DNA of 64,000 nt from CAWGGS01 sp963822095 (GCA_963822095.1 CAWGGS010000039.1:1-64000); one strand, 5' to 3'; shown: positions 46,461 through 55,443, numbered from the stretch's first letter. The notes: generated from the sequence alone by a model not told the origin. Program-made: numbers and translations.

Positions 46461-46558
46461 TGGCGGAAGTGCATGGGAATCGAACCCACCCGAGAGGCTA
46501 TTAACCCCTCACACCGGATTTGAAGTCCGGGAGAGCCACCAGTGCCCTATCCACTTCC
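46461..46558 (-). tRNA. selC: tRNA-Sec (selC, anticodon UCA)
   Basis: 98 nucleotides, CCA encoded at 46461-46463. The acceptor stem GGAAGTG/CACTTCC, a long D arm, the anticodon stem CCGGA/TCCGG around CTTCAAA with TCA as the anticodon, a very long variable arm (TGAGGGG...CCTCTCGG) and a T loop GTTCGATTC match bacterial selenocysteine tRNA. It decodes recoded UGA in selenoproteins. No selenoprotein was found in this window: none of the broken genes stops at an in-frame TGA. Confidence 0.95.
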
Positions 46559-46587
46559 TGGTGAGATACGTATCAAAAATCGGCCCT

Positions 46588-46616
46588 ATACTAATAGGTG
46601 TTGACCTTGAAAACAA
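46588..46616 (-). promoter_or_regulatory. Putative promoter of selC
   Basis: On the minus strand TTGTTT (46611-46616) and TAGTAT (46588-46593) are 17 bases apart, about 30 bases before the tRNA 5' end. The -35 and -10 each match the sigma-70 consensus at four or five of six positions. No other gene reads into this region from the right on this strand. Confidence 0.5.
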
Positions 46617-46731
46617 CTCTTTATTATAGTACAGGATTCAATTATTGAAAACACTGTTTGTCATCCTGATGACGACTGAATACTTTTACACTTGAAATAA
46701 GCCCTTCTAACTCTTCGAATTATAACTCAAT

Positions 46732-47097
46732 ATGCAGTGTGAAAGATTAATTAAACTTGCGAAAATGTGGTATTTGAATGTTCGGGACGAAACCATGGCT
46801 CCTGCCCGTATGGTGTCTTTTATCGAACAACACGTAGCCTCCTGCAGCGTTTGCCGACAAGATCCGGACATACACGATGAGGTTGCAAAAATTACCGAGA
46901 TTGTCCTGCCCGAATCAAAGATCCCCAAAGCTGTCCGATCAGAACAAACCGATGATGACACGGATGACGAGGAATTTAATGACGAAGATACCGACAACTC
47001 TGATGATGAAGACTTAGATGATGAGAGTCTCGACGAGGGAGAGGGGGAGGATCTCGAAGATAACGAGGATGAACCACAGGATGAGGAAGATACCTAG
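46732..47097 (+). CDS. Small acidic protein with zinc-finger (anti-sigma-like) motif
   Basis: 121 residues. The N-terminal half has HVASCSVC (about residues 34-41), an HxxxCxxC arrangement as in zinc-binding anti-sigma (zf-HC2) domains, with another Cys at residue 3. The C-terminal 50 residues are almost all Asp and Glu, giving a very acidic tail. No membrane helix is present. I do not recognise a named family. It is separate from its neighbours. The acidic tail suggests binding to basic partners or mimicry of nucleic acid, but that is speculation. Confidence 0.6.
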   Translation: MQCERLIKLAKMWYLNVRDETMAPARMVSFIEQHVASCSVCRQDPDIHDEVAKITEIVLPESKIPKAVRSEQTDDDTDDEEFNDEDTDNSDDEDLDDESLDEGEGEDLEDNEDEPQDEEDT

Positions 47098-47302
47098 GCT
47101 TTGCCAATTTCCATTGGCGGTATTTTCTATTTTCTCTACCCTGTTGGCTTCCTGGCGCTATTATTCATTCTGTCACAAAGCCACTGCTCTGTTTCGCCCG
47201 TCGCTCCTTACAGGAAAGCAAGGTTGCAGTATAATCTTACGACAGGCGATGATTTCATGACGCCAGCTTTGAGGGGGGATTCTGAAACTCCCGGTAGTTA
47301 CA

Positions 47303-47437
47303 TATAATCTAAATGGCTCTCGGCCATTTTCAATGGACTTGGTACAAGCACACTCAGGAGGGCCGCAACGGCAAATAGCCCTTGAGTCACAGGGCACATG
47401 CCTGGAGGAGAGACGTCAGAGTCCTCCCTGGGCTTTT
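47303..47437 (+). ncRNA. Candidate small RNA with promoter-like box and terminator
   Basis: A TATAAT box (47303-47308) with a weak TTCTGA 17 bases upstream is followed by hairpins AAATGGC/GCCATTT (47311-47329) and GCCCT/AGGGC (about 47378-47395), and a terminator-like stem GCCTGGAGGA/TCCTCCCTGGGC ending in TTTT (47400-47437). The stretch 47098-47435 carries no likely protein gene. Two GGA motifs in loops could bind CsrA-like proteins. No known RNA family was recognised. Confidence 0.35.
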
Positions 47438-48233
47438 ATTCATCGTGATCAGGATATTTTTTCCACTCCTGCAACTTGGCCTGGATAAAATCTGTGATCC
47501 GTTGCTGTTCCTCCGTGCCTTTCCCTTCGACCGTGATCGGTTCACCAAAGGAAAAATAAACACCTTTTTGCACGTCGATCTTCCCCAAATCCTTAATTAT
47601 TTTTCCATTACTCCAGGCACTTGTCTGTAGCGCCAAGGGCACAATCGGAACTCCTGCCTTCTTTGCAAGCTTCACCCCGATGGAACTCATCTTGCTCGGG
47701 TCGAAAATATGTGCCCTTGTGGTTTGAGGAAAAACCACAATCGAGATCCCCCGACCAATCCTCTCCACTCCCTGCTCCATTACTGTCTTAAAGTCCTGCC
47801 TGGGATTGGAACGGGTAACGGCAATCGGGTCACGGGAACGCATCACATATTTAAAGAATGGATAATGCAGCAGACTCTCTTTTATAACAAAGGTCACCTT
47901 TTCAGAAGAGCTGAGAATGAAGGGCAGAATAACAGTCTCCATCATGCTCATATGGTTACCGATCACAACGCAAGGGCCTTTTACCTTCTGGAGGTGTTGA
48001 ATCCCGGTCACCTGAAACCGAATGCCAACTCGTTCCAGCACACGCAAGACATCATAACTACTCTTATACCAGTCAGCATCCTCATAAAGGTTCTTTTTAG
48101 ACTTAAGGCTCGCTCTATACACAATATCTAAAAATCGGCAATAGAAGACAAGTGACGGCGCAAGTCCTGCCCAGAAGGAGGCCCTTCCAGGTGGGGTGGT
48201 GTATACATTATTTTTAAAATCGAGTTGTTTCAT
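47436..48233 (-). CDS. PlsC-like 1-acyl-glycerol-3-phosphate acyltransferase
   Basis: 265 residues. Lysophospholipid acyltransferase domain: motif I is NHMSMMET, with Glu replacing the usual Asp of HX4D; motif III is FPQTTRA (instead of FPEGTR); motif IV is VPIVPLALQTSAW. An N-terminal hydrophobic segment is short. The substitutions resemble a subgroup of bacterial PlsC-like proteins, so activity may be retained but the substrate is uncertain. It is convergent with the candidate RNA. Confidence 0.8.
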   Translation of the reverse strand: MKQLDFKNNVYTTPPGRASFWAGLAPSLVFYCRFLDIVYRASLKSKKNLYEDADWYKSSYDVLRVLERVGIRFQVTGIQHLQKVKGPCVVIGNHMSMMETVILPFILSSSEKVTFVIKESLLHYPFFKYVMRSRDPIAVTRSNPRQDFKTVMEQGVERIGRGISIVVFPQTTRAHIFDPSKMSSIGVKLAKKAGVPIVPLALQTSAWSNGKIIKDLGKIDVQKGVYFSFGEPITVEGKGTEEQQRITDFIQAKLQEWKKYPDHDE

Positions 48234-48310
48234 CCGTTGCTTTCCTCACATGCACCCTTTCCAACCTTAACTACCCGCAGATTATACACAATCTCTTAAA
48301 TTGTAAAGCA

Positions 48311-48565
48311 ATGAAAACATTCTACCTGATACGACATGGAGAGATCCAAACCCAAAAACCCCGAACCTATCTCGGCCGAAGAGATATCCCATTGACTGCT
48401 CTTGGTTGCGAACAAATGACCTCCTCTGCGCACTTCCTCCAAAGAGATCCGCTGCAAGACTCTTTTGGATGCATCAGCATCATCGATTGCAGCTCCATCC
48501 CGATGCATTGCCAACTCCTGAACGAGAAGGACCTGCCCCAGCATCAATCCGGCAATATGCCGTAA
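48311..48565 (+). pseudogene. Truncated histidine phosphatase-family fragment
   Basis: 84 codons. The first 45 residues (MKTFYLIRHGEIQTQKPRTYLG, positions 1-22, with the catalytic RHG, then RRDIPLTALGCEQ) are a clear histidine phosphatase start, but the rest is missing: the family normally has about 190 residues and a second catalytic His. The 3' end overlaps the end of the DHH-CBS gene on the opposite strand by 22 bases. It looks like a remnant or a gene whose 3' half was lost. Confidence 0.65.
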
Positions 48566-49845
48566 AAGTACGTAAGGATATCGGTTCTGGTCAGGATGCC
48601 GATGATCTTGCCGTCGAGTTCGACAGGCAAGTGCCCGATATTCTTTTTCACCATGATCTCTGCAGCCTGGGAAGGCTTCATTCCCGGACCAATGGTCTCG
48701 ACATTACGCGCCATAAAGGCCTTGACCGGACTATTCCATTGCTTCTCCTGCTTCAGCCTCTTAAAATCCCAAAGGACCATAATCCCTTCCAGTCTGTCTT
48801 CCTTACCTACCAGGATTCCCCTAATCTTCTTTTTCTGCATAATTGCACGCACTTCATACATTGGCGTGTCTGAAGGCACTATGGTCACAGGATACGACAT
48901 CAGGTCTGCGACAATGGCACCACCTGCTTTACTCTTCTTGATCTGCTTAATGATCTCCAACTTTAATTTCCCCGGAGGACAATCGCTGATCTTGACAGTT
49001 GCCGACCCCGCAGCAGAATGCCCGCCCCCTCCGAATCTGCGTAGTATTTGACCGACGTCTAAACAATCAACGCCGCTTCTTCCAATGACGGTTGAGCTTG
49101 TCTCGTCATTGACGAAAATTGCAAAAACGGCATCGGTATTGATGATCGTCCTATACATGCTGACGATTCCCGATAACATCGGCACATTTCGCTCCAACCT
49201 TACGATATTGATACCGATCGTATAATTGTTGTGGGTGACCTTCTCGGTATATTTCATCATTTCGAAAAGGATGTCCTTTTGCGTCTCTTCATAGGGGGGA
49301 TCTAAAAAGAAGCCTGCAACGTTGAGGTCGGCTCCATTTTCGAGGAGATAGGCGGCAGCTGCGGCATCCTCGGCTTTGGTTCCCGGATAGCTCAGTCGGC
49401 CAGTATCTTCATACAGTCCGATCAGGAGCACAGTGGAATCCAATGGAGAAAGGACCATTCTGCGTCTTTTCATCTCCCTGACCAGCAGAGTAACCGTGGC
49501 CCCGATCGTTTCCTTACAGCTCCAGTCTGCGACTATATCTCCACCATTATTATGATGATCCCAGAGATGAATCTCCAGATCTTGCCGTTTCTTCAGTTTT
49601 CCCATGCGGTCCAATCGTTTCCACTGATCGGTGTCGACGACAATAAGTCGTTTCACTTTTGCATGATCAACCTCACCGGGTAAAATGATGTTAAACGCCG
49701 TCTTGTGGGTGGAAAGAAACCTCTCGACATTCTTGTTAACCGCTTTGGGCACCACCCCGACAGCCCCTGGATAGAGAAGCGTTCCGGCGATCACCGAAGC
49801 AAGCGCGTCAAAATCAGTATTTATATGGGTTGTTACAATGTCCAT
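48544..49845 (-). CDS. DHH phosphoesterase with C-terminal CBS pair
   Basis: 433 residues. A DHH domain (THINTDFDAL at the start, VVDTDQW, LWDHHNN, GLYEDTG) and DHHA1 (GRSGVDCLDVGQILRRFGGGGHSAAGSA) are followed by two CBS motifs (about 300-425). In many Proteobacteria this unit is the N-terminal half of a CCA-adding enzyme (DHH-CBS-nucleotidyltransferase). Here it ends after the second CBS domain, so the nucleotidyltransferase part is absent. Likely a phosphoesterase acting on a nucleotide or oligoribonucleotide (NrnA-like), with the CBS pair as an adenosine-nucleotide sensor. Confidence 0.9.
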   Translation of the reverse strand: MDIVTTHINTDFDALASVIAGTLLYPGAVGVVPKAVNKNVERFLSTHKTAFNIILPGEVDHAKVKRLIVVDTDQWKRLDRMGKLKKRQDLEIHLWDHHNNGGDIVADWSCKETIGATVTLLVREMKRRRMVLSPLDSTVLLIGLYEDTGRLSYPGTKAEDAAAAAYLLENGADLNVAGFFLDPPYEETQKDILFEMMKYTEKVTHNNYTIGINIVRLERNVPMLSGIVSMYRTIINTDAVFAIFVNDETSSTVIGRSGVDCLDVGQILRRFGGGGHSAAGSATVKISDCPPGKLKLEIIKQIKKSKAGGAIVADLMSYPVTIVPSDTPMYEVRAIMQKKKIRGILVGKEDRLEGIMVLWDFKRLKQEKQWNSPVKAFMARNVETIGPGMKPSQAAEIMVKKNIGHLPVELDGKIIGILTRTDILTYFYGILPD

Positions 49846-50125
49846 TGAGCGCCACGGGGAAAATCTTGTTTTTTCATGTCATTGATGGTTCACGGCGACA
49901 TGAACCTTTTCCTGCCAAACAGCATAATTGCAAACGGTACTCTCGTTCAAGGAAAAACGATATGGATGTTCAATGACGACTCAATTGTTCTCCTGAATCA
50001 AAAAGAGTTGTTTTGACCTCCCCGATGCATTAGGATTATCCGGATGTGCCCAGCTGATTGAACGTTCGATCACCTTGCATCAATATGCAAATTCCCATTA
50101 TCAGAAACTGTTATAAGAGCTCTCC

Positions 50126-51286
50126 ATGAAAGAAGATTCCGGAAACCTAACAAAAAAAATTGCCGGAAGAACCAAGATCGCCGTCTTCCTGATTATTGGT
50201 GTCATTGTACTGGTCTTCTTGGCTGTACGTTTCATTCGACACAGAATGAACTATGCGGTAACAGACGCAGTCTTCGTCTCCACGGATAGTCTGATATCAG
50301 TGGGATTCAATCGGGTCAGCGGAAGACTGGAAAAGATGTTCAAACAGGAAGGGGATCTCATCCGTAAGGGCGAGGTCCTTGCCATTGTCGATGACAGTAT
50401 CTATCGACTGAAACGTGACCGATTGGCAGCTCAATTGGCTGAGGCTGAAGGGGCACGAAAAAACAAGACCATCTTTCTCGAAAGGCTGAAAAAAGAGGTT
50501 GCCTTGAATCAATCCATTGCCCAAGGACAGGTTCAAGAGCTTTCCCGTCAGACCGCAGCTCTGCAAGCCAAGGCGGCAAGTATCGAGGCGCTGGTACAAC
50601 AGGCAAAACGTGACCAAGAACGCTTTGCATCACTTTTTAAGTTAGACGTGATCTCAAATCAGCAACTGGAAAAGGCAACAACCAATCTGGCAACGAAGAC
50701 AAAAGAGAAAAAGGCCTTGGATGAGCAGGCCGCAGCCTTCAAGGACTCCATGGACATCGCCCGCGACAAGGTAAGACTTGCCGAGGCAGCCAAACTCCGA
50801 ATCCTCGAGACGGAGGGGGAAATCCAGACACTCACCGATAAAGTCAAAGGACTTTCTGCCGCTTTGCATTCGGCCGAGGAAGATGTGGCTGAATGCAAGC
50901 TTAAAAGCCCCATTAACGGCCGGGTTGCCAAACGGTTCTTTGCCGAAGGCAGCATCATCCCACCGCAAAAACAGGTCTTTTCCCTGATCAACCCAAAGGA
51001 TATTTATATTTCGGCCCTTCTGGAAGAAAACAAACTGGAGGGAGTAAAAGCCAAGGCTCCGGTAACCATCAGCATCGATGCTTTTCCCGGACAGGATTTC
51101 AGCGGCCAGGTCGAGAGAATCCTGCCTGCTTCGGCTGCAACCTTCGCCCTGGCACCCCGGGATATCTCAGCCGGCGAATTTACCAAAGTCGCCCAACGAA
51201 TCCCCATCCGGATCACAATTACCAAAGGCGATGTCTCTCTACTGCGAGTGGGACTCGGGGGCTCTGTGGAGATAAAACGGCAATGA
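50126..51286 (+). CDS. emrA: EmrA/HlyD-type membrane fusion protein
   Basis: 386 residues. One N-terminal membrane helix (about 15-37) is followed by a biotinyl-lipoyl-like hairpin domain with a long coiled coil (about 95-235) and a beta-barrel domain (LKSPINGRVAKRFFAEGS, about residues 258-275, and ISALLEENKLEGVK). It bridges the inner-membrane pump to an outer-membrane channel (TolC type, not in the window). Its stop overlaps the emrB start by 4 bases. Function as drug or toxin efflux is inferred from the pair. Confidence 0.9.
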   Translation: MKEDSGNLTKKIAGRTKIAVFLIIGVIVLVFLAVRFIRHRMNYAVTDAVFVSTDSLISVGFNRVSGRLEKMFKQEGDLIRKGEVLAIVDDSIYRLKRDRLAAQLAEAEGARKNKTIFLERLKKEVALNQSIAQGQVQELSRQTAALQAKAASIEALVQQAKRDQERFASLFKLDVISNQQLEKATTNLATKTKEKKALDEQAAAFKDSMDIARDKVRLAEAAKLRILETEGEIQTLTDKVKGLSAALHSAEEDVAECKLKSPINGRVAKRFFAEGSIIPPQKQVFSLINPKDIYISALLEENKLEGVKAKAPVTISIDAFPGQDFSGQVERILPASAATFALAPRDISAGEFTKVAQRIPIRITITKGDVSLLRVGLGGSVEIKRQ

Positions 51287-52863
51287 CGGAACCTGTCGAA
51301 AATTCAGACCTTCCGATTTACGCCACCCTGACCACCGGCCAACGCACCTTCTTGACTGTGATCATCATGACCGGTGCTTTCATGGCAATTCTAGATACAA
51401 CGGTGGTGGATGTGGTCATCCCAAAGATGATGGGTCCTCTGGCCACAGATCTTTACGGCATCCAGTGGACTATCACCTCCTACATGACAGCAGCAGCGGT
51501 GGGCCTGCTTCTTACCCATAAACTTGGCAAGGTAATCGGTCTGAAATGGCTTTTTCTTTCGGGGCTCCTGGTCTTTACCACTGCCAGCGCCCTGTGTGGA
51601 CTGGCACAATCTCTACCTGAGATGATCGGTTCCCGTATCGTTCAGGGGCTCGGGGAATCGTTCATCATGGCCAGTGCCCAGACCCTGCTGTTTGCGATCT
51701 ACCCTCCGAAGAAACACGGCCTGGCCATGGGAATCTATGCCATGGGAGTAAGCTTCGCCCCGTCTCTTGGGCCAACAGTCGGCGGATGGATTACCCAGCA
51801 TATGAGTTGGCGCTGGGTCTTCTATATCAATCTGCCCACAGGGATCCTGAATTTTCTTGCCGGACTCGTGTTTCTGCCGATCATCATCAAACACAAAGAA
51901 CGCCTGAAATTCAATTTCGTCAGCTACTTTTTTATCGGCGCCTTTACCGTAATGCTCCTGATCCTGCTCTCCAAAGGCCAGCAACTGGGTTGGGGACAAT
52001 CGGAGACGATCATTCTGCTGGCCTTCGGTGCAGCTATCGCCTTCATCTTCTACCTGCTCTCCGAAATGTTCAGCAGCCACAAACTCATAGAATGGGAAAT
52101 CTTCAAAATCAAGAAGTACACCTTTTCCATGGGATTTTATTTCCTGGTTCTGGGACTTTCCATCTATCAGCTTTTCTACCTTCTTCCCCTGTATTATGAA
52201 ACTCTGAAACAGTTGACCACCTTCGACACCGGCATCCATATGCTCACTTTTGCCATCTTTATCGCCATCCTCTCCCCTCTGGCAGGTATCTTGAGCGACC
52301 GATTCGGCCCTCCGAAAGTCGTCGTGGTCAGTACGATCATTTATCTGATTACCAGCTATTACCTGATTCCGTCACTCAATTACTATACCCCCTCGGTGAA
52401 GGCAGCCGTCCTGACCATACCTCTGGGAATTTCCCTGGGCGCCTTTTTTGCCCCGGTCTCGGCCATGGCCATCGGACCGCTAAAAGAGAAGACCGCCCAA
52501 GGGGTGAGCCTGATGCATTATTTCAGGTTCCTGGGCGGCTCATTGGGAACTGCGATTGCGACAAACACCCTGGAGATGCAACAGGCTGTCCACTACGATG
52601 GTATTGCTGTTCTGCAGAACACCCATTATGTACAGAGATTTATAGACCGAACCGCCGATTTAATCACTCCTTTGATGTCCACGGGCATGGCCGATATCAA
52701 AGGCCATCTGCTGCTGGCTCGCGTTCAACAGCTACAGGCTCTGAGTCTGGCCTTTCAGGATACCTTCCGGCAGACCTTCGTCTTTGGGGCCCTGGGCAGT
52801 CTTTTTCTGCTCATGCTTTTGATTACCGATCGAAAAAAGTCTGCATCTCAAAATAAAATCTGA
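51283..52863 (+). CDS. emrB: EmrB/QacA-type MFS multidrug transporter (DHA2)
   Basis: 526 residues with 14 predicted membrane segments. The start is the DHA2 pattern (AFMAILDTTVVDVVIPKM), followed by QWTITSYMTAAAVGLLLTHKLGK (positions about 64-86), motif C GVSFAPSLGPTVGGWI and the FYINLPTGI signature. It exports hydrophobic compounds using the proton gradient, together with EmrA. No TetR- or MarR-type regulator is next to it; 49846-50125 holds no gene. Confidence 0.93.
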   Translation: MTEPVENSDLPIYATLTTGQRTFLTVIIMTGAFMAILDTTVVDVVIPKMMGPLATDLYGIQWTITSYMTAAAVGLLLTHKLGKVIGLKWLFLSGLLVFTTASALCGLAQSLPEMIGSRIVQGLGESFIMASAQTLLFAIYPPKKHGLAMGIYAMGVSFAPSLGPTVGGWITQHMSWRWVFYINLPTGILNFLAGLVFLPIIIKHKERLKFNFVSYFFIGAFTVMLLILLSKGQQLGWGQSETIILLAFGAAIAFIFYLLSEMFSSHKLIEWEIFKIKKYTFSMGFYFLVLGLSIYQLFYLLPLYYETLKQLTTFDTGIHMLTFAIFIAILSPLAGILSDRFGPPKVVVVSTIIYLITSYYLIPSLNYYTPSVKAAVLTIPLGISLGAFFAPVSAMAIGPLKEKTAQGVSLMHYFRFLGGSLGTAIATNTLEMQQAVHYDGIAVLQNTHYVQRFIDRTADLITPLMSTGMADIKGHLLLARVQQLQALSLAFQDTFRQTFVFGALGSLFLLMLLITDRKKSASQNKI

Positions 52864-53214
52864 TTACCCCTGAAACTCAGCCAATCGAAATGGAAGGGTG
52901 TTGCCAATCTCGATGGTCTCCTGAGGCGGGTAATGCCATTCGGTGGGGCAGGGGGAAGGGAATAAAGACGAAACAACAGGAGATCGACCATCCAGCAGAT
53001 GCCTGGAAAAATTTAGGCTGCAAAAGCTAGTTTTTTTAGCTCCTGCAGCCTGGAAAAGTCGTAACCATTCGTCGAGACGAGCAAATCCCGGCCTGTCCGA
53101 CAACCTGCAAACATCAAGCAGTGCTTCGGATTGCTATACCTCGGCGGTCATGGTCAAACACGCATAACCGCCTGATTATACCGAGATGGAGCGTCGTTGT
53201 ATATTTACGAATAC
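52864..53214. other. Non-coding region after emrB with a long hairpin
   Basis: 351 bases between emrB and cspA. It contains a direct repeat GCCTGGAAAA (53001-53010 and 53048-53057) around a hairpin: AGGCTGCA (53015-53022) pairs with TGCAGCCT (53044-53051) and AGCTA with TAGCT inside, across a T-rich loop. A minus-strand frame (52864-53103, TTG start) crosses it but shows no recognisable family, so I do not call a gene. The hairpin could be a terminator of emrB or a repeat. Confidence 0.5.
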
Positions 53215-53415
53215 TTACAATTTTACAACGTTTACAGCGGCAGGCCCTTTCGGACCGTTCTCAATATCGAAACTCACCTTTTGACCTTCTTGAAGTGATT
53301 TAAAGCCATCGGATTGTATTGCAGAATGATGGACAAAGACATCCGGTCCGCCTTCCTGCTCAATAAAACCAAAACCTTTCGAATCATTAAACCATTTCAC
53401 TGTTCCATTTGCCAT
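53215..53415 (-). CDS. cspA: Cold shock protein CspA-type
   Basis: 66 residues from the ATG at 53415, preceded by AAAGGAG. It is the single cold-shock OB fold: MANGTVKWFNDSKGFGFIEQ (positions 1-20) with RNP1 (KGFGFI) and RNP2 (VFVHHSA), ending GPAAVNVVKL. The frame is open further upstream but those residues are not part of the family. It binds single-stranded RNA and DNA. The DEAD-box helicase gene is directly upstream. Confidence 0.98.
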   Translation of the reverse strand: MANGTVKWFNDSKGFGFIEQEGGPDVFVHHSAIQSDGFKSLQEGQKVSFDIENGPKGPAAVNVVKL

Positions 53416-53533
53416 TGTTCGTACTCCTTTGTACTTGATTCGGTTGTGAATCAATTTTATAATATCCGGATTCACCCAATGAAGTCCGGAGGCGGCCTGA
53501 TGACCAGACCAAAAACATGCTTTTTGAACGCAT

Positions 53534-54793
53534 CTATACTCCGAAGTCAAACGGAACCGAACGGCTGCGCCGTGATCTTCCGGTTTGATTTCTTGTAATT
53601 TTCTTCGCTTTTCCCGTACTCTTTGCGCTGGCGGTTCCCAGGACATCCCGGCCTGGCGCTTTGTTGCGGACAACCTTTGAGGTGGGACTCGGACTTTTCA
53701 TATTTTCAATCCGGCTTCCAAGATTTTGTTCAATCATCCTCACAATACGGGCATCCTCGGCCGTTACGAAAGAAAAAGCGGTCCCGCTGCACTCGGCCCT
53801 TCCAGTGCGGCCGGTACGGTGTGTATATGCCTGAACCGTATTGGGAACATCATAATTGATAACATGCGAGATCTTGCTGACATCGATGCCCCGGGCCGCG
53901 ATATCTGTTGCCACCAGGATGGTAAAGGTTCGATTCTTAAACCCGTCCAGAGCACTCTGCCTATTAGTTTGCGACATATTGCCTTGTAAGGATACTGCAT
54001 TAAAATTCGACCGTTGCAGTTGCAGGGCCAGGTTTTTCGCCCGATGCTTTGTCCGCGTGAAAACAAGCGCTGTTTTTACATCTTCCCGGGCAAGAATATT
54101 CTTTAAAAGATCCGTCTTACCGTTTTGTTCGATATGGTAAAGACCATGGACAATACCTTGGGCAGGCCGAATCTCATCAACTTGAACTGTTACCGGATCG
54201 GTCAGGATCTTCTCCACAAGATGCCGGACCTCAGATGGCATGGTGGCGGAAAAGACCAGGGTCTGCCTCCTGCTGTTTACCGATCGTAGTATCCGTCGAA
54301 TGTCCGGCAGGAATCCCTGATCGAACATATGATCGGCCTCATCGAGAACCAGCATCTCCACAAACGAAAGGTCCACGGATCTGTCATTCAGATGATCCAA
54401 GAGACGACCAGGACAGGCGACGATGATATCGACACCTTCCTTCAGTTTTGTCTTCTGGGCCGTTTTGCTTACGCCACCATAAACAGCCAGGCAGCGCAGC
54501 GGGGTATTTCGGGTAATCGTTTTGGCATAATCCACGATCTGCTCCGCCAATTCCCGTGTAGGCGTGATGACCAGAGCCCTGACCTTTCCGGCAGGACCCG
54601 CCAGAAGATTCTGGACCATCGGCAGGACGAAGGCAGCCGTTTTTCCCGTTCCGGTCTGCGCCAGGCCCAAGAGGTCCTTTTTATCCAGTATTGGCGGTAT
54701 TGCATGCTGTTGAATGGGGGTTGGTTTAGTATAGCCGCACTGATGTACGGCTGAAAGAATGTTCGGGTTAAAATTAAAGGTGTTAAAACTCAT
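53534..54793 (-). CDS. DEAD-box RNA helicase (RhlE-like)
   Basis: 419 residues. Q motif near the start (YTKPTPIQQHAIP), motif I AQTGTGKTA, motif II VLDEADHMFD, motif III SATMP, motif V VATDIAARGIDV and motif VI HRTGRTGRAE, in order. The C-terminal tail (about 375-419) is basic, which aids RNA binding. Relatives of RhlE act in ribosome assembly and mRNA turnover, often at low temperature. It precedes cspA by about 120 bases and follows the RRM gene. Confidence 0.95.
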   Translation of the reverse strand: MSFNTFNFNPNILSAVHQCGYTKPTPIQQHAIPPILDKKDLLGLAQTGTGKTAAFVLPMVQNLLAGPAGKVRALVITPTRELAEQIVDYAKTITRNTPLRCLAVYGGVSKTAQKTKLKEGVDIIVACPGRLLDHLNDRSVDLSFVEMLVLDEADHMFDQGFLPDIRRILRSVNSRRQTLVFSATMPSEVRHLVEKILTDPVTVQVDEIRPAQGIVHGLYHIEQNGKTDLLKNILAREDVKTALVFTRTKHRAKNLALQLQRSNFNAVSLQGNMSQTNRQSALDGFKNRTFTILVATDIAARGIDVSKISHVINYDVPNTVQAYTHRTGRTGRAECSGTAFSFVTAEDARIVRMIEQNLGSRIENMKSPSPTSKVVRNKAPGRDVLGTASAKSTGKAKKITRNQTGRSRRSRSVPFDFGV

Positions 54794-54992
54794 TAAGCTC
54801 CTATTTTTTATTAGGTACAGACATCTCCCCTCGATACGCGTCAGCAGATAAACTGATATGAGAAGGAAGGAAGATACCCTTTGGTGATGGTAAACTTGAA
54901 AAGATAAGAAGTTCGGTTCGATTTGTGCGACAGCAAGACGGGAGGAATGATTTGCGCATCAGGTGCGGCAACAATCCGACAAGATCCGAGTG

Positions 54993-55256
54993 TTATCTTC
55001 TTTTGCGCCCCTTTTTTTGCGGTTTTGCCTCATTACAGACAAGAGTACGATGCCTGTATTCAGACCCATTGAGTGACTCCATCGCTTTGTGCCCTTCTGA
55101 ACGCGTCGACATTTCGACAAAGGCAAACCCTCTCGAACGCCCGGAAAAATGATCGATTATCAAATTTGAGGTTACCACCTCACCATATTCACTGAATATG
55201 GTGAGGATATCAGAATCCGTGGCGTCGTGTGGTAAATTGCCAATATATAATTTCAA
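54993..55256 (-). CDS. RNA-binding protein with one RRM domain
   Basis: 87 residues. The start is TTG at 55256, with GGAGGAGT 6 bases upstream. A single RRM: RNP2 LYIGNL at the N-terminus and RNP1 RGFAFVEM in the middle, followed by a short basic tail. Bacterial RRM proteins of this type (RbpA-like in cyanobacteria) bind single-stranded RNA and are often cold-induced. With the helicase and CspA it forms a plausible RNA cold-response group. Confidence 0.93.
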   Translation of the reverse strand: MKLYIGNLPHDATDSDILTIFSEYGEVVTSNLIIDHFSGRSRGFAFVEMSTRSEGHKAMESLNGSEYRHRTLVCNEAKPQKKGRKRR

Positions 55257-55443
55257 ACTGTTACTCCTCCGTTAAGAGATCAGCATAAAATTTAATCGGC
55301 AGCAAGAAAGTGCAAGATATCTGCGGGTGTGACGAAAAGAAAAAATGCTTAATCTAAGATAAGTACAACTATAAATGCAACAATACGTCATCTTTTCCTC
55401 TTTGACAAGAGAATTAATATTAGATAGCAAAAATCAGGAATTT

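Noticed and set aside
47341..47437. Known riboswitch or SRP/6S RNA in the gap after 47097
   Set aside because: None of the conserved cores of these RNAs could be matched by eye.
52864..53103. 79-codon minus-strand reading frame with a TTG start
   Set aside because: It crosses the hairpin after emrB and shows no family; it may be a gene remnant but cannot be supported.
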